DNA of 63,159 nucleotides from Bacteriovoracaceae bacterium UBA7317 (GTDB lineage Bacteria; Bdellovibrionota; Bacteriovoracia; Bacteriovoracales; Bacteriovoracaceae): NCBI GenBank assembly GCA_002474345.1, contig DKQD01000168.1, forward strand, positions 85,033 to 148,191, in the 5' to 3' direction. The position numbers were made by a program, and so were the translations under genes. Under the pieces are notes generated by a model, which did not search any database, was not told where the DNA came from, and was given only the letters and a program-made list of their open reading frames with translations. Shown here piece after piece: positions 34,763 through 46,159 of this stretch (its first letter is position 1; every line of letters begins with the position of its first letter).

Positions 34763-37573
34763 TTGAAGTTATTTTTTATGTTTATAATTTCCTTTCTGCT
34801 GTCCATAGGCATTGGCGCCGAAACACCTCCTATTGTTTTGGAAAAGGGCCAAGAGCATTATTTGATAGGTTTAAATATTGATATTTTGGAGGATAAAACA
34901 GGAAATTTAAAAATTTCAGATGTAACGGGCCCTAAGTGGTCTAAAAAATTTAAAAAAAATTCTTCTCTTCACCCAAACTTTGGCGTTTCAAAGTCCTCTT
35001 TTTGGGCAAGGTTTAAGGTTAAAAACTTAGACCCTTCTAAAAAGTGGATCCTATCTTATAATTTTGTTTCTCAGGATAATATTGAGTTTTTTAAAAAAGA
35101 AAAAAATGAATGGAGGAAATCTCTAGGTGGAGATAACATAAATCTTTCCGAGCGTGAATTCAAAATGCGAGGGATTTATTTTGAAATTATTCCGGATAAT
35201 AAAATAGAAACTCTTTATTTTATAAAAGCTAAAGGTTTTGCAACTCAAATGCCTCTAACTATTTCATCTTCTAAAGAATTAATTAAACAAAATATTAAAA
35301 ATAACCTTGTTCTTGGCATGTTTTTTGGATTTGCTTTTTTAATGCTTATCCATAATTTATTTAATTACCTTAGGTTAAAAGAAACGACATATATTTTTTA
35401 TGTTTTCCATGTAGGGTTTTATTTGCTTTTTGTATCAATTGGCTATGGATATGGTCATCTTTTTATGGTTAGTGATCTACCATGGCTGAACAATGAAGGT
35501 CATCTAATTTTTACTTGTTTGTCAATTCTCTTTTTAAACATCTTTGCCGCCAAATTTCTTAAAATTAAAGAAAAGAATCACGTTCTTTTCAAGATTACTG
35601 TTTTCTGGACTTTCATATGGTTAGTTCTTGCTTTATTGCCACTTTTTACATTTCCTTTTGCTCTCAGAAAAGTCGTAGGTTTAGTCTACATAATTTTTGT
35701 CCCGGGTCTCTTATTTATGGCGGCCTATAAAATAAATAAAAATGATCTTCCAGCAATATTTTTTCTGATTGCCATATTTTCAAAAATATCCGGTAATATA
35801 GCAGCGTTTTTGACTTTAAATGGAGTCATACCAATTAATTTCTTTACAAGCCACTCTACCATTATAGGTTCTTTATTTGAAATGTTGTTTCTTTCCTTTG
35901 GTCTGAGCATTGTAAAGGAACTTGAGCATTTACTTTATTTAAAAAGCGAAAGAGAAATGACGTTATTAAATAAAAACCTAATCATAGAGCGGAAGCAACT
36001 TAAGGATTTGAATAAAGAGCTATCTGATATCAAAGAAGGCTTATGTAAAACTGTTAATGAAAAAACATCCCAATTAAAGTTAGCGAATATTGAGCTTGTT
36101 AAAAGTAATAATGCATTAATAAAAAGTAACGAAGCTTTAGAAAAAATTCAGAGAGAAAGATCATTCTTTTTTTCAAATTTAAGTCATGAACTAAGGACTC
36201 CCTTAAATGCCATTCTAGGTTTTTCAAAAATTTTACAAGAAATCATGGAATTTGAAGAGTGGGACCAAAGAGAAAGGTTGTTTATTGATGCGATTAATGT
36301 AAGCGGAAAATCTTTACTAAGACTTGTTAATACAATTTATGACTTTACCAAAATTGAGTTAAATGAATTTAGAGTTGTTACAATTAAAGTTAACCTCAAA
36401 GAGTTCTTAAACTCTATTTCCGTTCAATTTAAAAATGAATGTAAAGGAAGATCTTTAAACTTTTTAATGGAGGTTGATGATGACTTACCCCATTGGATTG
36501 AAACAGATGAAGTCATGCTTAAAAGAGCAATAGATAATATTTTAAATAATGCAACTAAATTTACAAAAAGAGGACATATCAAATTAAAGGTTTACGGAAT
36601 AAAAATAGAAAAAAAACCTATAGTATTTAATCTGATTATCAGTATTGAAGATACAGGTCGAGGCATTGAAAATGATAAATTGTTAAGAATTTTTGATGCT
36701 TTTTCAGAAGTTCATGAAAAAGGAAGCATTCCAGAAAAGGGGAGCGGCTTAGGACTCTATATTGCAAACAAAATAATACAAGATCTAAATGGTACATTGG
36801 GAGTCTCTTCAGTTTTAGGAAAAGGAAGTGTATTCACTATAGAACTTAAAGATCTAAAATTTTCGAAACAAAAAATATTAAGAAAAGATTATTTATATAG
36901 TTTTTTGGGTGGAACAGTCCTAATTTGCGAAGATAATCATTTAAGTCTTGAGTTATACAAGGCATATTTAGCTACCCATAACTTGAACGTTGAAGTGGCT
37001 CATAGTGGAAAAGAGTTACTTGAAAAGGTGAAGGTTATAAAACCAGATGTAGTTTTAGCGAGCGAGGGCCTATCTGAACTTAGTGCTGAAGAAGCGCTAA
37101 AAGAATTAAGAAAAGAAAATATTAATATACCTTCTATTTTTATTTCAACTCAAAAAATCGAAAAACCACAAGAAGTCGGTTTTAGTAGCTCCTTACATAA
37201 ACCTGTCGACAGGGACTCTTTGTTGAAGGAATTAAGTAATTATTTAGAGCATACCGTTGAGATGTTTGGACCCAATGAAGTATCGGAAATGGATGACTAT
37301 GTTTCTTTAGATTTTACAATACCACAGTCGTTGAACGATTATCAGATTGAATTTATTTCAAAATTAAATGGAATTTTCATAAGGTGGGAAGAATTAATGG
37401 AGTTAACTGAAATAGAAAAAGGTTGCAAGAATCTAAAGTTAGAATGTAAAAGTATCAATTTAAAAAGCTTGATTCCTTTTTTTGAAAAGCTTGAGGAAAG
37501 TGCTGAGAGCATTCAATTGAATGTAGTTGAAAAGCTTTTAAAAATGGCGATAAAAAAGACTAAGAGACAATAA
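34763..37573 (+). CDS. 7TMR-DISM hybrid histidine kinase with a pseudo-receiver
   Basis: This 936-residue inner-membrane sensor has a signal peptide and a DISMED2-type periplasmic domain (about 25-180: LNIDILEDKTG, SSFWARFKV). Seven hydrophobic segments (about 185-395), a coiled coil, HisKA (His about 474, LSHELRTPLNA), HATPase (ILNNATKFT, DTGRGIE, GSGLGLY) and a receiver follow. The receiver keeps the acidic pair (LICEDN) and Lys (LHKP), but the phospho-Asp segment reads LASEGLSEL where the upstream paralogue has VTDYDMPVL, so Ser replaces Asp. From the coiled coil to the C-terminus it is closely similar to the neighbour at 31585: a tandem duplication with a different sensor. TTG start with AAAGG 6 bases upstream. 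Confidence 0.85.
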   Translation: MKLFFMFIISFLLSIGIGAETPPIVLEKGQEHYLIGLNIDILEDKTGNLKISDVTGPKWSKKFKKNSSLHPNFGVSKSSFWARFKVKNLDPSKKWILSYNFVSQDNIEFFKKEKNEWRKSLGGDNINLSEREFKMRGIYFEIIPDNKIETLYFIKAKGFATQMPLTISSSKELIKQNIKNNLVLGMFFGFAFLMLIHNLFNYLRLKETTYIFYVFHVGFYLLFVSIGYGYGHLFMVSDLPWLNNEGHLIFTCLSILFLNIFAAKFLKIKEKNHVLFKITVFWTFIWLVLALLPLFTFPFALRKVVGLVYIIFVPGLLFMAAYKINKNDLPAIFFLIAIFSKISGNIAAFLTLNGVIPINFFTSHSTIIGSLFEMLFLSFGLSIVKELEHLLYLKSEREMTLLNKNLIIERKQLKDLNKELSDIKEGLCKTVNEKTSQLKLANIELVKSNNALIKSNEALEKIQRERSFFFSNLSHELRTPLNAILGFSKILQEIMEFEEWDQRERLFIDAINVSGKSLLRLVNTIYDFTKIELNEFRVVTIKVNLKEFLNSISVQFKNECKGRSLNFLMEVDDDLPHWIETDEVMLKRAIDNILNNATKFTKRGHIKLKVYGIKIEKKPIVFNLIISIEDTGRGIENDKLLRIFDAFSEVHEKGSIPEKGSGLGLYIANKIIQDLNGTLGVSSVLGKGSVFTIELKDLKFSKQKILRKDYLYSFLGGTVLICEDNHLSLELYKAYLATHNLNVEVAHSGKELLEKVKVIKPDVVLASEGLSELSAEEALKELRKENINIPSIFISTQKIEKPQEVGFSSSLHKPVDRDSLLKELSNYLEHTVEMFGPNEVSEMDDYVSLDFTIPQSLNDYQIEFISKLNGIFIRWEELMELTEIEKGCKNLKLECKSINLKSLIPFFEKLEESAESIQLNVVEKLLKMAIKKTKRQ

Positions 37574-37596
37574 AATTGATATATTTCTAAATATTA

Positions 37597-38517
37597 TTAG
37601 GGTGGAGGAGATGACCCAATTTTGGTTCCAAGTTTTATGAATGTTTCTTTTTGGGCCTTGGTGTTTTCTAAAATATCGGAGTCAAAAAGAATCTTTCCTT
37701 TTTCTGAAAAGACTAAGATACTGGAAGCCCCGAAAAGAAAATGACCTTTTTCTTCACCTTTCTTAAAATTAGCGTTTTTTTTCTTTGCTTGAATAATTTT
37801 ACCAACGCAAATTGCACCAACTTCAATGAAGGCAATTTTTCCAAAATGTTTTGTTTCTAGTAAATTAATTTGTCTTTCATTCTTAAAATAAAGTTTTTGG
37901 TTATATTTTTGACCAGTAGGATTGACGGATTGAAGTTCTCCTTTGACTCGATAACTTTTTATCAGTTTCCCATCATCTGGGAAGTGGAACCGATGATAAT
38001 CAACTGGGCAAAGCCTTGAGATGATGAGAGACCCACCATCAAAGTGTTGGGTCCAAGGATTATCATGCCCTAAAATTGACTTTGGATCTAAATATATTCC
38101 TTTGAGAGGAAAGGTCAGCGTATCATTTAACTCATGGTGTATTAGGTATCTTCCCTCGGAAAAGGCAGGGAAAGAATGAAATTCTTTCGGAAATGTTCTT
38201 TTTCCTTGTTTGAAGCTTCTGATAAAAAAATCATTAAATGTTTTATAGGGAACTTCGTTATTTGGTCTGTCTAAATTAAAATCCGACATCTCTATATCAA
38301 AAGTTTTTATAAAGTTTTCATATTTAGCTTTTGAAAGAGGGAGGTCTTGAATTTTACCATAAAGATAACTAAAAAATTTATTGGTAAAGAGAAAGCGAAG
38401 ATTTTTTCCCAAAGGGTTTTTATAGATTAAGTCCAAAAACCACTTGCCGTAGACCTTTTCTACTTTTAGTTTTTTTGACTCTCTGTCGATATAGGAGGTC
38501 TCTTTAGATGAAGTCAT
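37597..38517 (-). CDS. psd: Phosphatidylserine decarboxylase proenzyme
   Basis: This 306-residue protein matches the longer clostridial/eukaryotic-like PSD type, with TFNDFFIRSFKQG and PVDYHRFHFPDDGK (catalytic His region). The C-terminal self-cleavage site normally reads FGGST; here it is FGASS (KGHFLFGASSILVF). The Ser that becomes the pyruvoyl group is kept, but the preceding Gly is Ala. The enzyme makes phosphatidylethanolamine from phosphatidylserine at the inner membrane. AAAGG precedes the ATG. It is convergent with the kinase gene (23 bp) and divergent from GAPDH. No PS synthase is next to it. Confidence 0.85.
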   Translation of the reverse strand: MTSSKETSYIDRESKKLKVEKVYGKWFLDLIYKNPLGKNLRFLFTNKFFSYLYGKIQDLPLSKAKYENFIKTFDIEMSDFNLDRPNNEVPYKTFNDFFIRSFKQGKRTFPKEFHSFPAFSEGRYLIHHELNDTLTFPLKGIYLDPKSILGHDNPWTQHFDGGSLIISRLCPVDYHRFHFPDDGKLIKSYRVKGELQSVNPTGQKYNQKLYFKNERQINLLETKHFGKIAFIEVGAICVGKIIQAKKKNANFKKGEEKGHFLFGASSILVFSEKGKILFDSDILENTKAQKETFIKLGTKIGSSPPP

Positions 38518-38604
38518 AAACGCAAACCTTTTTTTATTAAACTTTATCTTTAAAGGGAATTTATAGACAAAAGGTATTTTAAATTTAATTAATAAAAATA
38601 TTAA

Positions 38605-38634
38605 TTGTTTTTTTTAAAAAAAATGAGTTAAGAT
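38605..38634 (+). promoter_or_regulatory. Probable sigma-70-type promoter of the GAPDH gene
   Basis: TTGTTT (38605-38610) and TAAGAT (38629-38634) are separated by 18 bases, including an A tract. This puts the start of transcription about 45 bases before the ATG, which has an AGAAGGA ribosome site. It matches 4 of 6 bases at each box. Confidence 0.35.
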
Positions 38635-38649
38635 ACGAGTTTCCTCTAA

Positions 38650-40874
<2,225 letters not shown>

Positions 40875-40905
40875 TTATGCAACTCGTACTATAAAGGTTA
40901 ATAAT

Positions 40906-43635
40906 CTATTTTAACAAAGGAAGTTCAATAATAAATTGGGTGCCCTTTCCTTCTGTACTTAGAACTTCGATAGTTCCTTTAAGGTTATCAACTTCTTTTT
41001 TAATGATATCAAGTCCGACACCTCTTCCAGAAAGTTCACTTACATCTTCTTTGGTTGAAAAAAGAGGGTTGAAAAGAAATTGAAAAAGCTCTTTTGGCTT
41101 CATGTTGTTAACTTCTTTTTCCTTTCCAAGTCCATTTTCAATAATAATAAACCTTAGTTTAGAAAGGTTGATTCCCCGTCCATCATCCTGAAAGGAAATT
41201 CTCACCGACTCTTCCTTCTTTTGGATAGATATTGTTATTTTACCAACCTTTTCTTTTCCAGCTTCCACTCTTTCTTCTTCTGTTTCTAGACCATGGTCAA
41301 GCATATTTCTTACTATGTGAATGGAAGAATTCAAAAAGGATTCATATTGGCTTAAGTCGAGTAAGAGTTTTTCCCCTGATATTTCAAAGGAGGCGCTTTT
41401 CCCTAATTTTTCCGATATTTCCTTAACAACAGGACCAAAAATTTTAAATTTGTCTTTGATATCTCTTAAAACATAATTTCTATTAATGTATTCCAAAAGT
41501 TCTTCAATTGATTTAAACTTTTTTGCCTGGTCAATTAATTCATTGATCCTTATAGCATGACCTTCGGCCACGATATACTTATTGGCTGCTTCCACGATCA
41601 TTCGGTTTTCCTTCAAAAATAATTTCATTTCTTCTTGAAGGTCCTGAAATCTTTTTTCTACCAAATTCCTTTTTTCCTCCATTATATGGGTTTCAATATC
41701 GTGAATAATTATTGCTGAAGACTTTATAGAAAATTGAGACAGTTTCGCTTTCAAATTGTGAAAGGTTCTAAAAAGTGTTTCCTTATCTTGTTTTTTCAAG
41801 TTAAACCAGTTTCTAAAAAGATCAAATACTTCGTCAATAAGGTCAATAAATTCAACTGGGCTTCTAAGGCAATTGGTAACAAATTCAAATTTTAAACGAT
41901 CTTTTTCCATTTTCTCTTCGATCATTTTTTCTTTTGTCTTATCGCTTCCAATACAAATGACTTTTTCGACTACTTTATTTTTTTCATTTTTGTAAATAGG
42001 CCTAAATTGTAGTTCGATAAAATTATTATCTTCAAAGTGCTTTGGTGCAAAGGGGAGTAGGTCTTTAAAACTAATAGAGCCCTTGTATACGTTATTAATC
42101 CACTTCTTAAAAGTTTCAATTGATTCATCTTTTAGTCTAAGAATGTCCCATATTTTAATCTTTCGTGCTTCTGATTCAAATAAGTCGCATTCAAACATGG
42201 TTTCCGATTTTTGATTTGAACCCTCTTGAATAATTCCTTCCTTGTTAAATACCATGTAAGCATCACCAATATGAGAAAGGAGGTCATCTCTGGCCTTTTT
42301 TTGATAAAAAATCTTTTCCATAAGGTCTTCTAACTCGATTGCCTGCAGTTCTAGATCGGTTGTTCTCTCTTTGACTGTTTCTTCAAGGTTTTCTTTCATT
42401 GACTCCGCCATATCAAAGGCATTAGAAAATTTCATAGAAAGAAGATAACTTTGAGTGATGACAAAAAAGACAAATCCCCAAGTTGATATATCTTTCAGTC
42501 CAAACTCAAATAAAATGGCCACGACGTCATAGGTTCCCGTTCCAACGGCCACAATGAGAGGAAAGAGAAGAAGTTTACCATAGGGGGCCTTCTTGTAGGT
42601 GGCCCTTATAAGAAAAACGACAAATAAAAAGGCCATAGAAATTGTTAAGAGTTGCCAAGCTCTTCCTAAAAGGAGGTTTCCTACAAACTGGGAGGGAAGA
42701 AGTGCTGTAAAAAGGTAAATAATATTAAAAGACCAAACAAATATCTCAAAAGTTTTAGGTACATAGTCTCTGATAAGTCCTCTAAGGTAACTCGCAAAAG
42801 CTGGGAGATATAGGTAAAGTGAAATGTAACCTACTCTATGATTGAGAACAAACTTCAGTGAACTTGTGTCACTGAAATATTCAAATAAAGATTCAACGGA
42901 ACCTGTTCTTATGGCCGCGGCAGTACAGAAGATACCAAACCAAAGAAGGCTTTGATCTTTTTTTCTTATAAACCAAAAAAGGAGGTGGTATACCCCCATA
43001 ATTAAGAGGATTGAAAAGACGATGGTAGAAATAATTTTTCTCTTTTGGTCTTCAATATAAATATTATTTTCGGTACCGAGATTAAAAACTTTCCCTATCA
43101 TTCCTGTATGGAGGTGGTTGTTTGTAAGATGCATAATGAGAGTTATATCACCTTCGCCAAATGCCAAAGATTTTAAGGCATTGTACTTTCCTGGAATTTC
43201 TTCTTTTTTTGAATGTCCTATTTTTCCATTTTCCCAAATACCAACCAATTTACCTTTTTGTATGAAAAAAATTTTAAATGCGCTATAAACCTGAACCACA
43301 TTAAAAAAAAGAACTTTATTGGGAGGAACATTTGTTAAAGTCGCAACGAAAGTTGCTTTTCCAAATCTATTTTTTAAACTTAGGCCTTCGTAATTTACCC
43401 AACGTCCTGGCATGAGCCTATTTTTTTTGTCACTATAAGGAAGACCATCTTTTAAAAACTCTTCCGGTCCGACTAGTTTGTCCCAGACGAAGGACCAATT
43501 TCCTTTTAATGAAAAAACCTCTTTTCCGTTAGGGTTCCATTCTTTTAAATCAAAGGTTTTTATGCCTTCTTTTGTGTAAGAAAGTTGTAATAGTGAAATA
43601 AATAGAAATATGAACAAAAGTGTAAATTTTCTCAT
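40906..43635 (-). CDS. 7TMR-DISM sensor with PAS-like, Hpt and CheA-type HATPase domains
   Basis: This 909-residue protein has a signal peptide, a jelly-roll-like periplasmic domain (LKGNWSFVWDKLVGPEEFL), seven hydrophobic segments (about 205-400), a coiled coil and a PAS-like domain (about 450-570). An Hpt-like domain has His about 626 in FHNLKAKLSQF; the Gly of the usual HxxKG is Ala. A CheA-like ATPase follows: N box IVRNMLDHGLETEEER (about 777), DDGRGIN, SGRGVGLDII. There is no CheW-like domain or receiver. It is the second of three such kinases in the window; this one and 12271 share the jelly-roll sensor type. The ATG has no clear ribosome site. Its receiver partner is not adjacent. Confidence 0.83.
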   Translation of the reverse strand: MRKFTLLFIFLFISLLQLSYTKEGIKTFDLKEWNPNGKEVFSLKGNWSFVWDKLVGPEEFLKDGLPYSDKKNRLMPGRWVNYEGLSLKNRFGKATFVATLTNVPPNKVLFFNVVQVYSAFKIFFIQKGKLVGIWENGKIGHSKKEEIPGKYNALKSLAFGEGDITLIMHLTNNHLHTGMIGKVFNLGTENNIYIEDQKRKIISTIVFSILLIMGVYHLLFWFIRKKDQSLLWFGIFCTAAAIRTGSVESLFEYFSDTSSLKFVLNHRVGYISLYLYLPAFASYLRGLIRDYVPKTFEIFVWSFNIIYLFTALLPSQFVGNLLLGRAWQLLTISMAFLFVVFLIRATYKKAPYGKLLLFPLIVAVGTGTYDVVAILFEFGLKDISTWGFVFFVITQSYLLSMKFSNAFDMAESMKENLEETVKERTTDLELQAIELEDLMEKIFYQKKARDDLLSHIGDAYMVFNKEGIIQEGSNQKSETMFECDLFESEARKIKIWDILRLKDESIETFKKWINNVYKGSISFKDLLPFAPKHFEDNNFIELQFRPIYKNEKNKVVEKVICIGSDKTKEKMIEEKMEKDRLKFEFVTNCLRSPVEFIDLIDEVFDLFRNWFNLKKQDKETLFRTFHNLKAKLSQFSIKSSAIIIHDIETHIMEEKRNLVEKRFQDLQEEMKLFLKENRMIVEAANKYIVAEGHAIRINELIDQAKKFKSIEELLEYINRNYVLRDIKDKFKIFGPVVKEISEKLGKSASFEISGEKLLLDLSQYESFLNSSIHIVRNMLDHGLETEEERVEAGKEKVGKITISIQKKEESVRISFQDDGRGINLSKLRFIIIENGLGKEKEVNNMKPKELFQFLFNPLFSTKEDVSELSGRGVGLDIIKKEVDNLKGTIEVLSTEGKGTQFIIELPLLK

Positions 43636-43736
43636 TTATTTTTTTTAAATTAAAACGTTTAAAAGATTATTAAGTATCGGAAAAATAAGGAGAAATTTTA
43701 AATAAGGGACAAAGTAAATGCGAAAAATAGGGAAGT

Positions 43737-44675
43737 TTAGAGCTTAGAATAATATTTAAAAATCTTTTGGTTTTTTAAGTAGGCTTGATCTTTACTCTCG
43801 GTTAAGTAATAAATGAGAACAAGAAGTGTTTCAAAACTCAATTTTCGGTCGTGGTAGGCCATGATACTTTCGTGAAGGTAGTTTTTATCACTCTTTGAGA
43901 GTTCTTTTTTAAAAAAGCCTGCCATATGTTCAATAACATTTGTTCTTTTCTTGACCGTAATGCTTTCTTTAAAAGTCTCCATAAAAAGAACCTCTTCGTA
44001 AAGAGACCACTTTCCTTTTATATTTTTATTATCAATGCCCGAGCATATACGTCCTAGTTTCTTAAGGAACTTATCTCCGTATTGAAGGATATAAAACTTG
44101 TGTTCTTCATGAAATTTAACGAGGGAGCGTGGTCTTTTTTCCATGGTTTGGAATTCATGAAAGCAATGAACTTGAGAACAAAAATTTTCTCTTAGATCCT
44201 TGTCGTAAAGCCTCCCACTATCAATTTTTGGAATAAGAGGATAGACCTGTTCAATATGTTGGGCGAAAAGACCTTTTGATTTCCCAAGAGGCACCTTTTT
44301 TTCTGCGTGGTAAAGCCTAACAGGATCTTTTCCACAACTTGGAGAGCCCTTGGTAAAAACTAGGCCCATTGTTTCTTTTAATTCCGGAGTTATTTTTTCA
44401 AAAGTTTTTTGAGCAAGTTCTGTATGATCAATCGAGCTATCTTTAGCATTGACGAGGTGAGGCTTACCATCGACTTCCGCTAGGTGGACAGCGGCCCTTG
44501 GAATCCCAAGGCCCATAGAAACTTCAGGGCAAAAAGAAATGTAGTTAAAATCTTTTGCCATATCATGAAGTATGTGTGGATGTTTTTTATGTTGACCATT
44601 GTAGCGTATTTCTTCCCCAAGGAGGCAACCGCTAACACCTATAAGAGGCTTGGCCTTTTTTTGTTTTAGCTCCAT
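43737..44675 (-). CDS. DUF523-DUF1722 fusion protein
   Basis: This 312-residue protein has an N-terminal DUF523 domain (GVSGCLLGEEIRYNG, FCPEVSMGLGIPR, TKGSPSCGKDPVRLYH) with three conserved-looking Cys, followed by a DUF1722/YbgA-like helical domain (LVKFHEEHKFYILQY, then ELSKSDKNYLHESIMAYH). This fused arrangement is common in bacteria. The function is not established; thiouridine metabolism or a redox role has been suggested for DUF523 relatives. There is no signal peptide, and no clear operon partner. Confidence 0.8.
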   Translation of the reverse strand: MELKQKKAKPLIGVSGCLLGEEIRYNGQHKKHPHILHDMAKDFNYISFCPEVSMGLGIPRAAVHLAEVDGKPHLVNAKDSSIDHTELAQKTFEKITPELKETMGLVFTKGSPSCGKDPVRLYHAEKKVPLGKSKGLFAQHIEQVYPLIPKIDSGRLYDKDLRENFCSQVHCFHEFQTMEKRPRSLVKFHEEHKFYILQYGDKFLKKLGRICSGIDNKNIKGKWSLYEEVLFMETFKESITVKKRTNVIEHMAGFFKKELSKSDKNYLHESIMAYHDRKLSFETLLVLIYYLTESKDQAYLKNQKIFKYYSKL

Positions 44676-44720
44676 ACAGAGACCATTATAACCTTCTTTT
44701 TTGAGGTAAAACTAAAGGAA

Positions 44721-45155
44721 TTACTTATTTTTGGTAAAATGAATTTTATTTTTGGCCAAAGCCCCATTTTTAGGGTTCGCGCCTGGCTCTTTAAAGCGAA
44801 GCTCCCAAAAACCCTGCATTTTTAAAAGTAAAATTTGGTCTATCTCATAAGTTCCTTTGGCCAATTTTTTGATTTTAACTTTGCTTCCACCGTGCTCCAT
44901 TTTTGGCATAATCATCCATGGATAAACTTCTAAGGAAGGGTTTGGGTCAACAAGACCTTCAGCTTTTAATCCTTTTTTCCAATAGGTAACAACTGCTTTT
45001 GAATAGATTCCATATTGAGGCCCTAATTTCCAAGATATATTGGCACAAAGGTTGTGTTTGCTAAGTTCTACTGGGCAATCTGACTTTGAGGCGTAAACAT
45101 TTGTCATAATTAAAAAAGTGATGAGTGTTATTGTGGGGGCAATGATATTTTTCAT
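44721..45155 (-). CDS. Exported YtkA/FixH-like protein
   Basis: This 144-residue protein has a signal peptide (PTITLITFLIMTNVYA) followed by a small immunoglobulin-like domain. The motif MPKMEHGGSKVKI, then GTYEIDQILLLKMQGFWELRF, matches the pattern of YtkA-like/FixH-related domains (MPxMxHG ... YxxxxxxxMxGxW), which sit in the periplasm near copper or cytochrome oxidase systems. Two Cys in the mature N-terminus may form a disulfide. ATG has an AAAAGGA site. Three imperfect tandem repeats lie 30 bp upstream (45185-45234). Confidence 0.65.
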   Translation of the reverse strand: MKNIIAPTITLITFLIMTNVYASKSDCPVELSKHNLCANISWKLGPQYGIYSKAVVTYWKKGLKAEGLVDPNPSLEVYPWMIMPKMEHGGSKVKIKKLAKGTYEIDQILLLKMQGFWELRFKEPGANPKNGALAKNKIHFTKNK

Positions 45156-45184
45156 AGAAATGTTCCTTTTATATTTTCTAACAG

Positions 45185-45234
45185 TTAAGTCCTTTAATCG
45201 TTAACTAAATCTTTTAATTTTTAACTGAGTCTTT
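45185..45234. repeat. Three imperfect tandem repeats before the YtkA-like gene
   Basis: Units starting at 45185, 45201 and 45221 share TTAAsT followed by TCTTT/CCTTT, spaced 16-20 bases. They sit between the stop of the START-domain gene and the start of the downstream gene on the minus strand. They could be regulator sites or chance AT-rich repetition. Confidence 0.35.
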
Positions 45235-45235
45235 A

Positions 45236-45994
45236 CTAAATTTTCTCTTGGTTTAAGGTGACTTTTAAGTTGTGTGTAAGCCTTTTCTTAACATCTTGCG
45301 GAAGTGGAAAAGGCTGATTTTTGAGCTTCTTTGTATTGATATGTTTTTCAAGCCCTTTTAAAAATTTGTAGGGCCATCGTCTTTGAATAAGGTTGGTTAT
45401 CCATGCTGGGATCCAGCCTTTTAAATCACCCATAAAAACAAACTCTACAGCGGTTTTTGTTTCGGTAAGGCGTTTTAAGGTTAGGTCTAAATTGTTGACT
45501 TGTGCCAAAACATGGTCTTTATTAGAAAATGAAGTTTTTGTAGATGAGCTTGCGAAAAGTTTAACTAAATTCTGGTCTGGAATATCCATTTTTCCTTCAA
45601 GAAGAAACTCTCTATCGGAAGAAGGCCAAGGTGTTTCGTAATATTCGCTAAAGGTTTTCACAAAAGAGTTCGTCTCTTTATGAATTTTGACTGATTTTAG
45701 TTTGGGAGACCATATCGGTTTTTGCTGGAAATTTAAAAGGACGCTTACAACCTCTTCGAGAGATCCATTCAATGTTCCAATCGCTTTAAAGGGAATAACC
45801 GCTTCACCCTTGAGCTTTCCTTTGAAAACTTTAATTCCATTCTTTTCAAAAAGAGGTTTCCAATCCGAAAAACCTTTTTCTGACATTTCGCTATATGCTT
45901 TTTGGGTCGCCGGCCCCATAAAAATAAGACTTAAGGCAATAACAAAGAGGAATGCCTGAGAAGACCTTTTGATGTGTTTTGTTAAACAGTTCAT
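45236..45994 (-). CDS. Exported START-domain lipid-binding protein
   Basis: The protein is 252 residues from ATG 45994, chosen because AAGGAG lies 8 bases upstream and a hydrophobic signal or anchor (FLFVIALSLIFMGPATQ) follows; an upstream GTG would add 24 unlikely residues. The START fold shows WKPLFEKNGIKVFKG, then PFKAIGTLNGSLEEVVSVL, WSPKLKSVKIH and the signature WPSSDREFLLEG. Relatives bind lipids or sterols in a cavity. The N-terminus points to a periplasmic or membrane-attached position. The divergent RND pump and this gene share a 165-bp promoter region. Confidence 0.75.
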   Translation of the reverse strand: MNCLTKHIKRSSQAFLFVIALSLIFMGPATQKAYSEMSEKGFSDWKPLFEKNGIKVFKGKLKGEAVIPFKAIGTLNGSLEEVVSVLLNFQQKPIWSPKLKSVKIHKETNSFVKTFSEYYETPWPSSDREFLLEGKMDIPDQNLVKLFASSSTKTSFSNKDHVLAQVNNLDLTLKRLTETKTAVEFVFMGDLKGWIPAWITNLIQRRWPYKFLKGLEKHINTKKLKNQPFPLPQDVKKRLTHNLKVTLNQEKI

Positions 45995-46067
45995 GGTTTT
46001 TGCTCCTTCGGAAGCCTTGTTTAAAAAGGTTGCTGTTGGTTCCACTTCTAATATTGGAACACACACC

Positions 46068-46101
46068 TTGTCAACGAGAGGGGGGGTCTATACCTTGACA
46101 A
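46068..46101. promoter_or_regulatory. Mirror-image TTGACA boxes in a divergent promoter
   Basis: TTGTCAA (46068-46074, a minus-strand TTGACA) and TTGACAA (46095-46101) form an inverted repeat 20 bases apart, back to back between the START gene and the RND pump. They are plausible -35 boxes for both directions. Between them is a run of seven G (46080-46086), striking in this AT-rich sequence. The matching -10 boxes are weak. Confidence 0.4.
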
Positions 46102-46159
46102 ATCTTTGAAATTAAAAGATTCATTTTGAATGAAAGTCTACTAAAGGTAAGTATAGCTC

